Assembly (NCBI RefSeq): GCF_003253745.1
Contig: NZ_MZXV01000032.1
Coordinates: 620,001-684,000 of the forward strand
Source: Mesorhizobium kowhaii
GTDB lineage: Bacteria; Pseudomonadota; Alphaproteobacteria; Rhizobiales; Rhizobiaceae
Reading direction: 5' to 3'
DNA: 64,000 nt
A program made the position numbers and the translations under genes. Positions within the stretch are counted from its first letter, which is position 1. The number at the start of each line of letters is the position of its first letter. The notes under the pieces were generated by a model. The model saw nothing but the letters and a program-made list of their open reading frames with translations. It searched no databases and had not been told where the DNA came from. Shown piece after piece: positions 28,384-37,296 of this stretch.

Positions 28384-29697
28384 ATGAGCACATTCTCTCC
28401 CCGCGAAATCGTTTCGGAACTCGACCGCTTCATCATCGGCCAGAAGGACGCCAAGCGCGCTGTGGCCATCGCCTTGCGCAACCGCTGGCGCCGCCAGCAG
28501 CTGGAAGGCCAGATGCGCGAAGAGGTGATGCCGAAGAACATCCTGATGATCGGGCCGACGGGCGTCGGCAAGACCGAGATCTCGCGCCGCCTGGCGCGCC
28601 TTGCCGGGGCGCCTTTCGTCAAGGTCGAGGCGACCAAGTTCACCGAAGTCGGCTATGTCGGCCGCGATGTCGAACAGATCATCCGCGACCTGGTCGAGAT
28701 CGCCATCGGCCTGGTGCGCGAGAAGTTGCGCGAAGACGTCAAGGCGCGCGCCCACATCAACGCCGAGGAACGCGTGCTGGAGGCGCTGGTCGGCAAGACG
28801 GCGAGCCCGGCCACCCGCGATAGCTTCCGCAAGAAATTGCGCGACGGCGAACTCGACGACAAGGAGATCGAGATCGAAGTGGCCGACACCGGCAGCGGCG
28901 GCATGCCCGGCTTCGAGATTCCCGGCATGCCGGGCGCCAATATCGGCGTGCTGAACATCAACGACATGCTGTCGAAGGCGATGGGCGGCAAGAAGACCAA
29001 GTCGCGCAAGACGACAGTCAAGGAATCCTACGCGCTGCTGGTCAACGACGAGTCCGACAAGCTGCTCGACCAGGACGAGGTGGTGCGCCAGGCGCTGGAT
29101 GCGACGGAGAATGACGGCATCGTCTTCCTCGATGAGATCGACAAGATCGCGTCGCGTGAAGGCGGCATGGGCGCCGGCGTTTCCCGTGAAGGCGTGCAGC
29201 GCGACCTCTTGCCGCTGATCGAAGGCACCACGGTGGCGACCAAATATGGGCCGGTGAAGACCGACCACATCCTGTTCATCGCCTCCGGGGCGTTCCATGT
29301 CTCGAAGCCATCCGACCTTTTGCCTGAATTGCAGGGCCGCCTGCCGATCCGGGTCGAATTGCGGGCGCTGGAGAAGGACGATTTCGTCCGCATCCTGACC
29401 GAGACCGAAGCCAGCCTGATCAAGCAGTATATCGCGCTGATGAAGACCGAGGGCGTCGAACTGACCTTCACCGACGACGCCATCGATTCGCTGGCCGGCA
29501 TCGCCGTCGACCTCAACGACAGCGTCGAGAACATCGGCGCCCGGCGGTTGCAGACGGTGATGGAGCGGGTGCTGGACGAAATCTCCTATGACGCGCCCGA
29601 CCGCAATGGCACTGCGGTCACCATCGACGCCGCCTATGTGGAAAAGCATGTCGGCGACCTCTCCAGAAACACAGATTTGTCGCGATTCATCCTTTAA
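28384..29697 (+). CDS. hslU: ATP-dependent protease ATPase subunit HslU
   Basis: HslU is the AAA+ unfoldase that feeds HslV. The 437 residues include Walker [14 protein letters not shown] near 60, the pore motif GYVGRD near 90, the I-domain with a glycine/methionine-rich stretch near 175, Walker [11 protein letters not shown] near 250, and the conserved C-terminal tail ending LSRFIL that activates HslV. I start at [10 protein letters not shown] (28384); the ATG at 28369 lies within the end of the preceding gene. Confidence 0.97.
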   Translation: MSTFSPREIVSELDRFIIGQKDAKRAVAIALRNRWRRQQLEGQMREEVMPKNILMIGPTGVGKTEISRRLARLAGAPFVKVEATKFTEVGYVGRDVEQIIRDLVEIAIGLVREKLREDVKARAHINAEERVLEALVGKTASPATRDSFRKKLRDGELDDKEIEIEVADTGSGGMPGFEIPGMPGANIGVLNINDMLSKAMGGKKTKSRKTTVKESYALLVNDESDKLLDQDEVVRQALDATENDGIVFLDEIDKIASREGGMGAGVSREGVQRDLLPLIEGTTVATKYGPVKTDHILFIASGAFHVSKPSDLLPELQGRLPIRVELRALEKDDFVRILTETEASLIKQYIALMKTEGVELTFTDDAIDSLAGIAVDLNDSVENIGARRLQTVMERVLDEISYDAPDRNGTAVTIDAAYVEKHVGDLSRNTDLSRFIL

Positions 29698-29701
29698 ACG
29701 A

Positions 29702-29788
29702 CGGCGCCGGGTTTATTCCGGTGCCGGCCTCTTCAAAGTGACGCATCGTGCTTTACAAAAATCGATTCCGATTTTTGAGCCGATGCGT
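29702..29788. repeat. Hairpin and palindromic repeat after hslU
   Basis: CGGCGCCGG (29702-29710) pairs with CCGGTGCCG (29718-29726) with one G-T pair just after the hslU stop; there is no T-run. A second palindrome follows, ACGCATCG (29741-29748) / CGATGCGT (29781-29788), enclosing AAAAATCGATTCCGATTTTT. The gap from 29698 to 29930 holds no gene that I can support. Confidence 0.5.
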
Positions 29789-29930
29789 TGCAACACAGTC
29801 TGGCAAACAGAATCATGTGTGGCCAGATGGCACCATCTGGCCACCTTTCGTCTTGCCGGTGGATGGGGCGCTCTCGACTCGACCAAGAGCACTACCTAGT
29901 TTGCGCGGCAACATCTGCAGGCGGCGGCGC

Positions 29931-30890
29931 ATGAAAAAACTGATCCTGGTCATTCTCGGCTTGACGCTGGCGGCGACGCTGTTCGCCGCCAATGCGGCGA
30001 CATTGGTGCCGCCGGGAAACCGCAACGCCGAGCAGCCCGATATTCCCGGCGCTTCGAGCCGGCGCACGCAGGCCACCAACACCACCTTCCAGGCGAAGTA
30101 CCGCAAGGTCTATGCCTTGCTGCAGAACGACGCCGATCTGCGCGGCAAGATCAAGAAGGCCGCTGCCGCCTACGGCATTGATCCCCTGCACATTGTCGGC
30201 GCCATCGTCGGCGAGCACACCTACAATGTCGACGCCTACGACCGGCTGCAGACCTACTACGTCAAGGCGATTTCCTATCTCTCCAGCAAGCTCTCCTTCG
30301 CCTATGACGGCGAGGACATCACCGATTTCGTGCAGCGGCCGGAATTCAAGAAATGCGCTGGGGTGTCGGACAGCTATGATCTGTGGGAATGCCGCGAGCA
30401 GGTGTGGAACCATTCGTTTCGTGGCAAAAGCGTCGGTGGCGAGAGTTTCCCCGATGACCGTTTCGGCGCCACCTTCTTCCAGCCCTATTATGCCGGCCAG
30501 ACCTTCGGCCTCGGCCAGCTCAACCCGCTGACGGCCTTGCAGATGAGCGATCTCGTGCACAAGGTTTCCGGCCTGCCGAAGCTCGACGTCGCCGATCCCA
30601 ATTCGGTCTACAAGACCATCATGGATCCGGACCTGACGCTGCCTTACGTCGCCGCGACGATCAGGAAATCGATCGACGCCTACAAGAGCATTGCCGGCTT
30701 CGACATTTCGGGCAATCCGGGGCTCACCGCCACGCTCTACAATGTCGGCAATCCGGAGCAGCGCGCCGATGCGCTGAAGGCGGAGAACGACAGGCGCCGC
30801 GCTGCCGGCGAGCCGGAAAAGCTGCCCGAGGAGAATTATTACGGCTGGCTGGTCAACGACAAGCTGCCGGAGCTGAAGGCGCTTTTCTAG
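29931..30890 (+). CDS. DUF1402 exported protein
   Basis: A 319-residue protein of the DUF1402 family with a clear signal peptide (MKKLILVILGLTLAATLFAANA). The mature part has a lysozyme-like look (ALLQNDADLRGKIKKAAAAYGIDPLHIVGAIVGEH, then QTFGLGQLNPLTALQMSD), which suggests a periplasmic muramidase-like fold; this is my inference and no activity is established. I start at 29931 because the signal peptide begins there; the open frame upstream crosses a palindromic repeat. It is convergent with the ferredoxin reductase gene. Confidence 0.85.
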   Translation: MKKLILVILGLTLAATLFAANAATLVPPGNRNAEQPDIPGASSRRTQATNTTFQAKYRKVYALLQNDADLRGKIKKAAAAYGIDPLHIVGAIVGEHTYNVDAYDRLQTYYVKAISYLSSKLSFAYDGEDITDFVQRPEFKKCAGVSDSYDLWECREQVWNHSFRGKSVGGESFPDDRFGATFFQPYYAGQTFGLGQLNPLTALQMSDLVHKVSGLPKLDVADPNSVYKTIMDPDLTLPYVAATIRKSIDAYKSIAGFDISGNPGLTATLYNVGNPEQRADALKAENDRRRAAGEPEKLPEENYYGWLVNDKLPELKALF

Positions 30891-30961
30891 GGCGTGTTGA
30901 GGTTCGGGTTGCGCCGCACCAGAGTTGAATTCGCCCCCTTTTTTGGGCGTTTGCGCCGCCC

Positions 30962-32200
30962 CTAAGCCGCCAGCAGTGACTTCAATTTTACCGTTTGTGA
31001 GCGAAGCGCTTCCGGCGCCGGCTTCGCCCGCTTGCCGATCAGCATTTCGGCCAGCCTGATGTCGCGGGCGACCGCGTTGCCCGGACCGATGCCGCTGGCC
31101 GCCATCAGCCTGCCGTCCTCAGCGAGGTGGAAGAGGATGAAGGCGCCGTCGTCGAGATCGCGACGCACGATGCTGCGGCCTTCGTCGGACAGCCCGGCGA
31201 TCTGCAGGGATAGGCCATATTGATCCGACCAGAACCACGGCACTGCCGCATGCGCCTCGCCGGCGCCCAGCATGTTCCTGGCCGCCAGCGCGCCCTGTTC
31301 CTGGGCGTTGCGCCAGGCTTCCAGCCGCACGCGACGGCCGCCATAGACGGCGAGCGGAAACGAACAGCAATCGCCGGCGGCGAAGATGTCGGGATCGCTG
31401 CTGCGCAGCTCCGCATCGACAGCGATGCCGTTGTCGATCGTCAGCCCCGCTTCGGCTGCCAGCCCGGTCACCGGCACGGCGCCGATGCCGATGATGGCGA
31501 GATCGGCTGATATCTCCTGTCCGCCAGCAAGCGCGATGCGCACCTCGTTGCCGTCGTCGGCGATGGACGCAATGCCGTTGCCGCACAGAATGTCGACGCC
31601 TTCGGCAACATGCGCATCATGGATGATTTCGGCGATCTCGGCCGGTACGCCGCGCATCAGGATGCGCGGCTGCGCCTCGATGACGGTGACCGCAGCGCCG
31701 AGCTTGCGCGCCGCGGCGGCGAGTTCGAGGCCGATGAAGCCGCCGCCGACAATGGCGATACGGTTGCCGGCGCTGAGATGGGCGCGGATGGCCAGCGCAT
31801 CGGCGAAGGTGCGGAGATAAACGCAGCGCGAACCCAATCCCGGCATCGGCAGCTTGCGCGGCGTCGAGCCGGTGGCCAGCAGCAGCTTCTCATAGGGCAG
31901 CGCGGAGCCGTCCCACAGGCGCACCATATGCGCGGCACGGTCGATCGCCACGGCTTGAACGGAATGGATATGGCGGATCGATTTTTCAGTCAGAATTGCG
32001 TCGCTTGCGATCGCCTTGATTTCGGGTGTGTCGCTGGCCATAGCCTCCTTGGACAGAGGCGGCCGTTCATAGGGCAGATGCGGTTCGTCGCCGACCAGCG
32101 TCACCGGCCCCCCATAGCCGAGATCGCGCAACGCCAATGCTGCCCGGCCGCCGCATTCGCCGGCGCCGATGATGACCATTCCGTGCACCATCGCCGTCAT
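30962..32200 (-). CDS. FAD-dependent ferredoxin reductase, MocF-like
   Basis: A 412-residue NAD(P)H-ferredoxin reductase. It has an N-terminal FAD-binding GAGECGGRAALAL, a central NAD-binding IVGGGFIGLELAAAARKLGAAVTVIEA near 150 and FAAGDCCSF near 290. It resembles reductases that serve Rieske oxygenases, including MocF of rhizopine catabolism. It follows the Rieske ferredoxin gene with a 4-base overlap and the desaturase gene lies before that, so the three form an electron-transfer chain. I start at MTAMVHGMVIIGAG (32200) because the longer frame lies inside the ferredoxin gene. Confidence 0.88.
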   Translation of the reverse strand: MTAMVHGMVIIGAGECGGRAALALRDLGYGGPVTLVGDEPHLPYERPPLSKEAMASDTPEIKAIASDAILTEKSIRHIHSVQAVAIDRAAHMVRLWDGSALPYEKLLLATGSTPRKLPMPGLGSRCVYLRTFADALAIRAHLSAGNRIAIVGGGFIGLELAAAARKLGAAVTVIEAQPRILMRGVPAEIAEIIHDAHVAEGVDILCGNGIASIADDGNEVRIALAGGQEISADLAIIGIGAVPVTGLAAEAGLTIDNGIAVDAELRSSDPDIFAAGDCCSFPLAVYGGRRVRLEAWRNAQEQGALAARNMLGAGEAHAAVPWFWSDQYGLSLQIAGLSDEGRSIVRRDLDDGAFILFHLAEDGRLMAASGIGPGNAVARDIRLAEMLIGKRAKPAPEALRSQTVKLKSLLAA

Positions 32201-32511
32201 CCGATCTGAACCAGCACTTTGCCGGCGTCGACTTTGACCGGATAGGTCTTGAGGTTGACGCAGACCGGCGCGCCGCGGGCGTCCCCCGTCTTGTAGTTGA
32301 AGCGGCCATTGTGCTTGGGGCATTCGATGATGTCGTCCATCACCAGCCCGTCGGCGAGATGCACCTTTTCGTGCGTGCAAAGGCCGTCGGTGGCGAAATA
32401 GTCGTCGTCCGGGCTGCGATAGATGGCGAAGGTGCGGCCGCCATGATCGAAGCGCATCACATCCTCTTCATCGATATCGCCGGCGGCACAGGCCTCGACC
32501 CAGTCGCTCAT
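32197..32511 (-). CDS. MocE-type Rieske [2Fe-2S] ferredoxin
   Basis: A 104-residue Rieske ferredoxin with both cluster-binding boxes: CTHEKVHL (C-x-H) and CPKHNGRF (C-x-x-H). It shuttles electrons from the reductase to a terminal oxygenase. MocE-family ferredoxins are associated with the desaturase-like MocD and reductase MocF. The next gene overlaps it by 4 bases. Confidence 0.9.
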   Translation of the reverse strand: MSDWVEACAAGDIDEEDVMRFDHGGRTFAIYRSPDDDYFATDGLCTHEKVHLADGLVMDDIIECPKHNGRFNYKTGDARGAPVCVNLKTYPVKVDAGKVLVQIG

Positions 32512-32545
32512 TCAGTCCTCCCCTGGAAATCGGATAAGCGCACGA

Positions 32546-33637
32546 TCACTCCGCCGCGGCCGCGACGGCATCGTTGTGGAATTCCTCGCGGTATGGCCTG
32601 GCGGTCGGCGGCAGCTCGCGCTTGAGGAAATAGTCTTCGTTGCGCAGCTGGCGCAGGAAGGCCGGGATCATCTCGCGGTAGCCGGCCAGGATCGATGGTG
32701 TCGGCGCCGGCAGGTCGTGCTTGATCAATTCATGCAGTTTTGGCAGCGCATGATAGGGCACCATCGGGAACATGTGATGCTCGACATGATAATTCATGTT
32801 CCAATAGATGAAACGGCTGATCGGGTTCATGTAGACGGTGCGGCTGTTGAGGCGATGGTCGGTAACGTTGTCGGCCAGGCCGCCATGCTGCAGCAGCCCG
32901 ACCATGACGTGATGCCAGGCGCCATAGAGCCTGGGCAGGCCGATCAGCATCAGCGGCAGGAACGAACCGGTGTAGAGCGCCAGGGCGATGGTGGCGGCAT
33001 AGATCGCCGTCCAGATGCGGGCGATGCGGATCGCCTTTGGCTGCTCCTGCTCGGGAATGAAGGTCTTTTCCGCCGCGCTGATGTTGCCGGCCGCGTTGCG
33101 CAGCATGTCGCTCATCGCATGCCAGGCATCGAGCACACCGACAAAGGCAAGGACGACGCGAACCAGGTCCGGCGGCCGCATGACCGATATTTCCGGGTCG
33201 CGGCCGACGATGATGGTGTCGGTGTGGTGGCGCGTGTGGCTCCAGCGCCAGGTCACCGGATTGCGCATGATCATGAAGCAGGCGATCTGATAGATCACAT
33301 CATTCATCCACTGCGTCCGGAAGGCGGTGCCGTGGCCGCATTCGTGCCAGCGCGAATCGGTGGATGAGCCGTAGAGGACGCCATAGGCGAAGAAGAACGG
33401 CACGCACCACCATGTGCCCCAAAACCAGGCGCCGCCGGCGCCGCTGACGATCAGGGCGGCGAGCCAGATGATGGTGTCGCGGATCGCCGGTGCGTCGGAG
33501 CGCTGCATCAGCTCCTTCATCTGCTTGCGCGGGATGTCGGTGTGATACCACTCGGCCGCCGACAGGCCGGTCTCGACGGCGAGCTTGGCGTCGCGGCCGA
33601 TCAGGCTGTAGTCACGCCGGGACGGCGTTGTGGACAT
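32546..33637 (-). CDS. Fatty acid desaturase-fold oxygenase, MocD-like
   Basis: A 363-residue membrane di-iron enzyme. Three histidine boxes are visible: HECGH, SHTRHHTDT and HVEHHMFPMVPYH, with hydrophobic segments (TIIWLAALIVSGAGGAWFWG, YAATIALALYTGSFLPLMLIG). The family includes lipid desaturases, alkane hydroxylases and MocD, which takes part in catabolism of the rhizopine O-methyl group. Here the ferredoxin, the reductase and the nearby inositol genes favour an oxygenase acting on an inositol derivative, but a lipid substrate is not excluded. The start MSTTPSRRDYS is preceded by a GGGAGG Shine-Dalgarno. Confidence 0.88.
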   Translation of the reverse strand: MSTTPSRRDYSLIGRDAKLAVETGLSAAEWYHTDIPRKQMKELMQRSDAPAIRDTIIWLAALIVSGAGGAWFWGTWWCVPFFFAYGVLYGSSTDSRWHECGHGTAFRTQWMNDVIYQIACFMIMRNPVTWRWSHTRHHTDTIIVGRDPEISVMRPPDLVRVVLAFVGVLDAWHAMSDMLRNAAGNISAAEKTFIPEQEQPKAIRIARIWTAIYAATIALALYTGSFLPLMLIGLPRLYGAWHHVMVGLLQHGGLADNVTDHRLNSRTVYMNPISRFIYWNMNYHVEHHMFPMVPYHALPKLHELIKHDLPAPTPSILAGYREMIPAFLRQLRNEDYFLKRELPPTARPYREEFHNDAVAAAAE

Positions 33638-33694
33638 GATTGCCTCCCTTGGCAAAGGCACTCGGCTTCGAGGCTGAAAATAACGCCGACGCAT

Positions 33695-33742
33695 GATAGA
33701 CTCAACATCACAAAGATAGTTTCTATCATTTCCTATCATGAT
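33695..33742. promoter_or_regulatory. Cluster of GATAG/CTATC half-sites in divergent promoter
   Basis: In the 142-base gap between the desaturase and lacI genes there are GATAG at 33695-33699 and 33715-33719 and CTATC at 33723-33727 and 33733-33737. The central pair is the palindrome GATAG-TTT-CTATC, and ATCATGAT (33735-33742) follows. This is a likely operator of the LacI-family regulator next to it (inference). Confidence 0.5.
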
Positions 33743-33779
33743 GATGTAAGAAGGGGCCAAGCAATCCGATGAGGCAAGC

Positions 33780-34811
33780 ATGGCAAAACGGCCGACCATC
33801 ACCGACCTGGCGCGCATCTCTGGTGTCAGTGTTGCCACGGTGGACCGCGTGCTCAACAGCCGCCTGCCGGTGCGCGAGGACACGGCGCGCCGCGTCTACG
33901 AGGCGGCGACCGAGATCGGCTATCACGCGGCCGGCCTGATCAAGCAGCGGATGCGTCACGAATTGCCGGAGTATCGGCTGGGTTTCCTGCTGCTCAAGGG
34001 CAATTATGTCTTCTACAGCGAGTTCGCCCGCGAGCTTGAACTCGCCGTGTCGCGATCGCCGCGTTTCCGCGGTGTCGCCACCATCGACTTCGCGGATTCG
34101 CTAGCTCCCGATGAAATCGTCGAGCGCGCGCGCAGGCTGGCGGCCAAAAGCAGGGCCGTTGCTTTGGTCGGGCCAGATCACCCGACGCTGACGGTCGCCG
34201 TCGAGGAGATGAAGGCGAAGGGGCTGCCGGTGTTTTCCCTGCTATCCGACTTCGCCGCCGGCATTCGCGAGGGCTATGTCGGCCTGGACAACCGCAAGGT
34301 TGGCCGCAGCGCGGCCTGGATGATTTCGAAGGCCGCCAAGCGGCCGGGCAAGGTTGCGCTGTTCGTCGGCAGCCATCGCTTCCATGGCCATGAACTGCGC
34401 GAGATCGGCTTTCGCTCCTTCTTTCGCGAGCAGGCGCCGGAATTCACCTTGCTTGAGACATTGGTCAATCTGGAAGCCAACCAGATCACGCAGGACACGC
34501 TGCTCGACCTCCTCGGCCGCCACCCCGATCTCGTTGGCTGCTATGTCGCCGGCGGCGGCATGGAGGGCGCGGTCGCGGCACTCAGGCAGGCAAAGCCGGC
34601 CGAGATGCCCGCGGTCATCTGCAACGAGATCACGGCAGTATCGCGCTCCGCCCTGGCGGACGGCGTCCTGACGATGGTGATCTCGACGCCACTGGCAGCG
34701 CTTTGCCGCGAGCTGGTCGACCTGATGGCACATGCCATCGAAACGGGTGCCGCGAACGCGCCTGGCCAGACCTTCCTGCCATTCGACATCTTTCTGCCCG
34801 AGAACATCTAG
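33780..34811 (+). CDS. LacI-family transcriptional regulator
   Basis: A 343-residue LacI/GalR regulator. The N-terminal helix-turn-helix is ITDLARISGVSVATVDRVLNSR at residues 7-28, followed by a periplasmic-binding-protein-like effector domain (LKGNYVFYSEFARELE, VALVGPDHPTL). It is divergent from the MocDEF-like set and upstream of the MocB-type transporter operon, so an inositol-like effector is likely. The effector is inferred. Confidence 0.9.
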   Translation: MAKRPTITDLARISGVSVATVDRVLNSRLPVREDTARRVYEAATEIGYHAAGLIKQRMRHELPEYRLGFLLLKGNYVFYSEFARELELAVSRSPRFRGVATIDFADSLAPDEIVERARRLAAKSRAVALVGPDHPTLTVAVEEMKAKGLPVFSLLSDFAAGIREGYVGLDNRKVGRSAAWMISKAAKRPGKVALFVGSHRFHGHELREIGFRSFFREQAPEFTLLETLVNLEANQITQDTLLDLLGRHPDLVGCYVAGGGMEGAVAALRQAKPAEMPAVICNEITAVSRSALADGVLTMVISTPLAALCRELVDLMAHAIETGAANAPGQTFLPFDIFLPENI

Positions 34812-34847
34812 GCTCTCGACCCTTCGAGTTCGGACCGAAGCGCCTAA

Positions 34848-34911
34848 ACTTCGTCATCCCAGGGCGGAGCAGGAGCGAAGCGACGTCGCGGAGACCCTGG
34901 GATGACGAAGT
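34848..34911. repeat. 17-base inverted repeat, hairpin element
   Basis: ACTTCGTCATCCCAGGG (34848-34864) is the exact reverse complement of CCCTGGGATGACGAAGT (34895-34911). The 30-base interior includes GCGACGTCGC, itself a palindrome. It may end lacI transcription as a hairpin, or be a dispersed palindromic repeat. It has no T-run. Confidence 0.75.
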
Positions 34912-34979
34912 GATGGGTGCCCATCATCCGAAAATCGCGCATCCGGTTTTGGAATCTCCCTTGACGCCCGGAGGCAAAA

Positions 34980-34995
34980 TGGAATAAATATTTCA
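34980..34995. promoter_or_regulatory. Candidate inositol operator upstream of the transporter operon
   Basis: TGGAATAAATATTTCA is an imperfect palindrome (TGGAAT-N4-ATTTCA). It matches the iolC upstream site at 46001-46016 in 14 of 16 positions and overlaps the presumed -10 region. The likely ligand is the RpiR-type regulator encoded at 45021 (inference). Confidence 0.55.
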
Positions 34996-35176
34996 CCAAC
35001 TGTGTATTTTGGTTCTTTCGTTCCGGAACATCTGTTTCAAACAGAGGGTTTGGCGTTCCAGCAAGCAGGAGACGTTACCCGGAACAGAAATGACAATCGG
35101 GAGAGATTCCCCGGGGAGATCGGGGATTCCGGATAGATCGGTGCAACCGGACACCAAAATGTGGAGGAGAAACACA

Positions 35177-36118
35177 ATGAAGAAACTGATTTTGGGCGTC
35201 GCTTTCGCGGCGCTGATGAGTTCATCCGCCATGGCCGCCAAGGTCGGTGTGTCGATGGCCAAGTTCGACGACAACTTCCTGACCGTGCTGCGCAACGGCA
35301 TGATCGAGCAGGCCAAGGGCATGAGCGGCGTGGAGCTGCAGGTCGAGGACGCGCAGAACGACGTCGCCAAGCAGCTCGACCAGATCAAGAACTTCGCCGC
35401 CTCGGGCGTCGATGCGATCATCGTCAATCCGGTCGACACCTCGGCCACGCAGGCCATGTCGGACGCCGCGGCGGCCGCCAAGATCCCGCTGGTCTATGTC
35501 AATCGCGAACCGGTCAATGTCGACACACTGCCGGACAACCAGGCCTTCGTCGCTTCGAACGAGGCCGATTCCGGCACGCTCGAAACCAAGGAAGTCTGCC
35601 GCCTGTTCACGGAAGCCGGCAAGAAGGAAGCCAACGTCTATGTGATCATGGGCGAGCTGTCCAACCAGGCCGCCGTGCAGCGCACCAAGGATATTGAAGA
35701 GGTGATCGCCACGCCGGATTGCAGCTTCATCAAGATCATCGACAAGCAGACGTCGAACTGGAACCGCGACGAGGCCCAGAACCTGATGACCAACTGGCTG
35801 TCGACCGGCAAGAAGTTCGATGGCGTCATCGCCAACAATGACGAAAGCGCCATCGGCGCCATCCAGGCGATGAAGGCCGCCAACATCGACATGAAGGCGG
35901 TCGTGGTCGGCGGCGTCGACGCCACCCAGGACGCGCTTGCCGCCATGCAGGCCGGCGACCTCGACGCTACCGTGTTCCAGGACGCGGCCGGCCAGGGCGC
36001 GGGCGCGCTGGATGCAGCACTGAAACTGTCCAAGGGCGAGAAGGTCGAACACAAGGTCTACGTGCCCTTCCAGCTGGTGACGCCGGCGAACATCGACAAG
36101 TTCCTGAAGAAGAACTGA
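35177..36118 (+). CDS. Sugar/inositol ABC transporter substrate-binding protein, MocB-type
   Basis: A 313-residue periplasmic binding protein with a signal peptide (MKKLILGVAFAALMSSSAMA, cleavage about 20-21). The mature sequence VGVSMAKFDDNFLTVLRNGM, QVEDAQNDVAKQ, NPVDTSATQAMS, VNREPVNVDTLPDNQAFVASNE and ANNDESAIGAIQAMK is close to rhizopine/inositol-binding MocB as I remember it. The start at 35177 has GGAGGAG 8 bases before it. The transporter permease and ATPase follow. Ligand candidates are myo-inositol, scyllo-inositol or an inosamine; sequence alone cannot decide. Confidence 0.88.
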   Translation: MKKLILGVAFAALMSSSAMAAKVGVSMAKFDDNFLTVLRNGMIEQAKGMSGVELQVEDAQNDVAKQLDQIKNFAASGVDAIIVNPVDTSATQAMSDAAAAAKIPLVYVNREPVNVDTLPDNQAFVASNEADSGTLETKEVCRLFTEAGKKEANVYVIMGELSNQAAVQRTKDIEEVIATPDCSFIKIIDKQTSNWNRDEAQNLMTNWLSTGKKFDGVIANNDESAIGAIQAMKAANIDMKAVVVGGVDATQDALAAMQAGDLDATVFQDAAGQGAGALDAALKLSKGEKVEHKVYVPFQLVTPANIDKFLKKN

Positions 36119-36131
36119 GCGGCGGACATAC

Positions 36132-36156
36132 GGAGCGGCGCCAAGAGCGCCGCTCC
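36132..36156 (+). other. Strong hairpin between binding-protein and permease genes
   Basis: GGAGCGGCGC (36132-36141) pairs perfectly with GCGCCGCTCC (36147-36156) around a 5-base loop, 14 bases after the binding-protein stop. Hairpins at this place in ABC operons commonly stabilise the binding-protein mRNA or partly terminate it, giving more binding protein than permease. Confidence 0.7.
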
Positions 36157-36217
36157 CCTTTCCCTCAGCGCCGGCAAGGCAGCGAGGGGCGACCGCGGCT
36201 GACGGAGGATAGAAGAT

Positions 36218-37294
36218 TTGGCACAGACATCTCACGGCGTCGGCGGGGTCGGCTATGACGCGAAGAAGCGCGCATGGCCTGCCGAAATCAATGTCTTCCT
36301 GGCGCTTGTCATCCTCGTCGTCGTCTTCGAACTGATCGGCCGGATCTTTCTCGGCGACAGCTTCCTGTTCAACACCCGCAGCGACGTCAGCGCGATCTTC
36401 AACGAGGCACGCCTGCAGATCATCATCCTGCAGGTGTCGATCGTCGGCATCATCGCCATCGGCGTCACGCAAGTGATCATCACCGGCGGCATCGACCTGT
36501 CCTCGGGCTCGATCGTCGGTGCGACCGCGATGATCGCCATGAGTTTTGCCCAGGTGGCGACCGTCAACGGCAATCCCAACCCCAAGGCGATGTTCCTGGC
36601 CCAGGGCTGGACCGACCTGCCCGTCATCGTGCCGGTGCTGGTGGCCATCGGTTGCGGGCTGTTCGCTGGCCTGGTCAACGGCGCCTTGATTGCCTACACG
36701 CGCATCCCTCCATTCATCGCCACGCTCGGCATGATGGTCACCGCGCGCGGCATCGCCAAGTGGTGGTCCAAGGGTCAGCCGATCTCGTTTCCCACCGAAA
36801 GTTTCGCAGGCATCGGCAAAGGCCTGATGCCCGTCATCATCTTCCTGTCGCTGGCGGTGCTGTTCCAGCTGATCATGACCTACACGCGCTATGGCAAGCA
36901 CTGTTACGCGATCGGCTCCAACGAGGACGCCGCGCGCATGTCCGGCATCAAGATCGCCAACCACAAGATCCTCGTCTACGTCATCGCCGGCGTGCTCGCC
37001 GCGCTCGCCGCCGTGGTGCTGAGTTCCAAGAACCTCACTGCGCAGTCGGGCATGGGCGTGATGTACGAGCTCGACGCGATCGCCATGGCGGTCATCGGCG
37101 GCGTGTCGCTGTCGGGCGGCCGCGGCTCGATCGTCGGCACGGTGATCGGCTCGCTGATCTTCGGCGTCATCATCTCCGGCTTCACCTTCCTGCGCCTCGA
37201 CGCCTACTACCAGGAGATGGTCAAGGGCGTGATCATCGTCGGCGCAGTCGTTCTCGACCAGTGGCGTCAACGCCTGCGGGCAATGAGGGCTTGA
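36218..37294 (+). CDS. Inositol/sugar ABC transporter permease
   Basis: A 358-residue permease of the RbsC/CUT2 type with about eight to ten hydrophobic segments. GGIDLSSGSIVGATAMIAM and SLSGGRGSIVGTVIGSLIFGVI are the conserved CUT2 motifs. It lies between the MocB-type binding protein and a single-domain ATPase. The start codon is TTG (36218-36220), preceded by GGAGG; I see no better ATG, because the first ones lie inside conserved sequence. Confidence 0.9.
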   Translation: MAQTSHGVGGVGYDAKKRAWPAEINVFLALVILVVVFELIGRIFLGDSFLFNTRSDVSAIFNEARLQIIILQVSIVGIIAIGVTQVIITGGIDLSSGSIVGATAMIAMSFAQVATVNGNPNPKAMFLAQGWTDLPVIVPVLVAIGCGLFAGLVNGALIAYTRIPPFIATLGMMVTARGIAKWWSKGQPISFPTESFAGIGKGLMPVIIFLSLAVLFQLIMTYTRYGKHCYAIGSNEDAARMSGIKIANHKILVYVIAGVLAALAAVVLSSKNLTAQSGMGVMYELDAIAMAVIGGVSLSGGRGSIVGTVIGSLIFGVIISGFTFLRLDAYYQEMVKGVIIVGAVVLDQWRQRLRAMRA

Positions 37295-37296
37295 TC

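Larger units (their letters stand above)
34812..35176. promoter_or_regulatory. Intergenic region with long palindrome and transporter promoter
   Basis: This 365-base gap contains no gene I can support. It holds a 64-base hairpin repeat (34848-34911) just after lacI, and then the likely transporter promoter: TTGACG at 34961-34966 with an AT-rich -10 region that overlaps the palindrome at 34980-34995. The remaining 180 bases would form a long untranslated leader of the binding-protein gene. Confidence 0.5.

Noticed and set aside
35222..37270. Minus-strand frame rich in Asp and His across the MocB-type binding protein and permease
   Set aside because: Asp/His-rich antisense composition; the plus-strand genes have a signal peptide and conserved CUT2 motifs.
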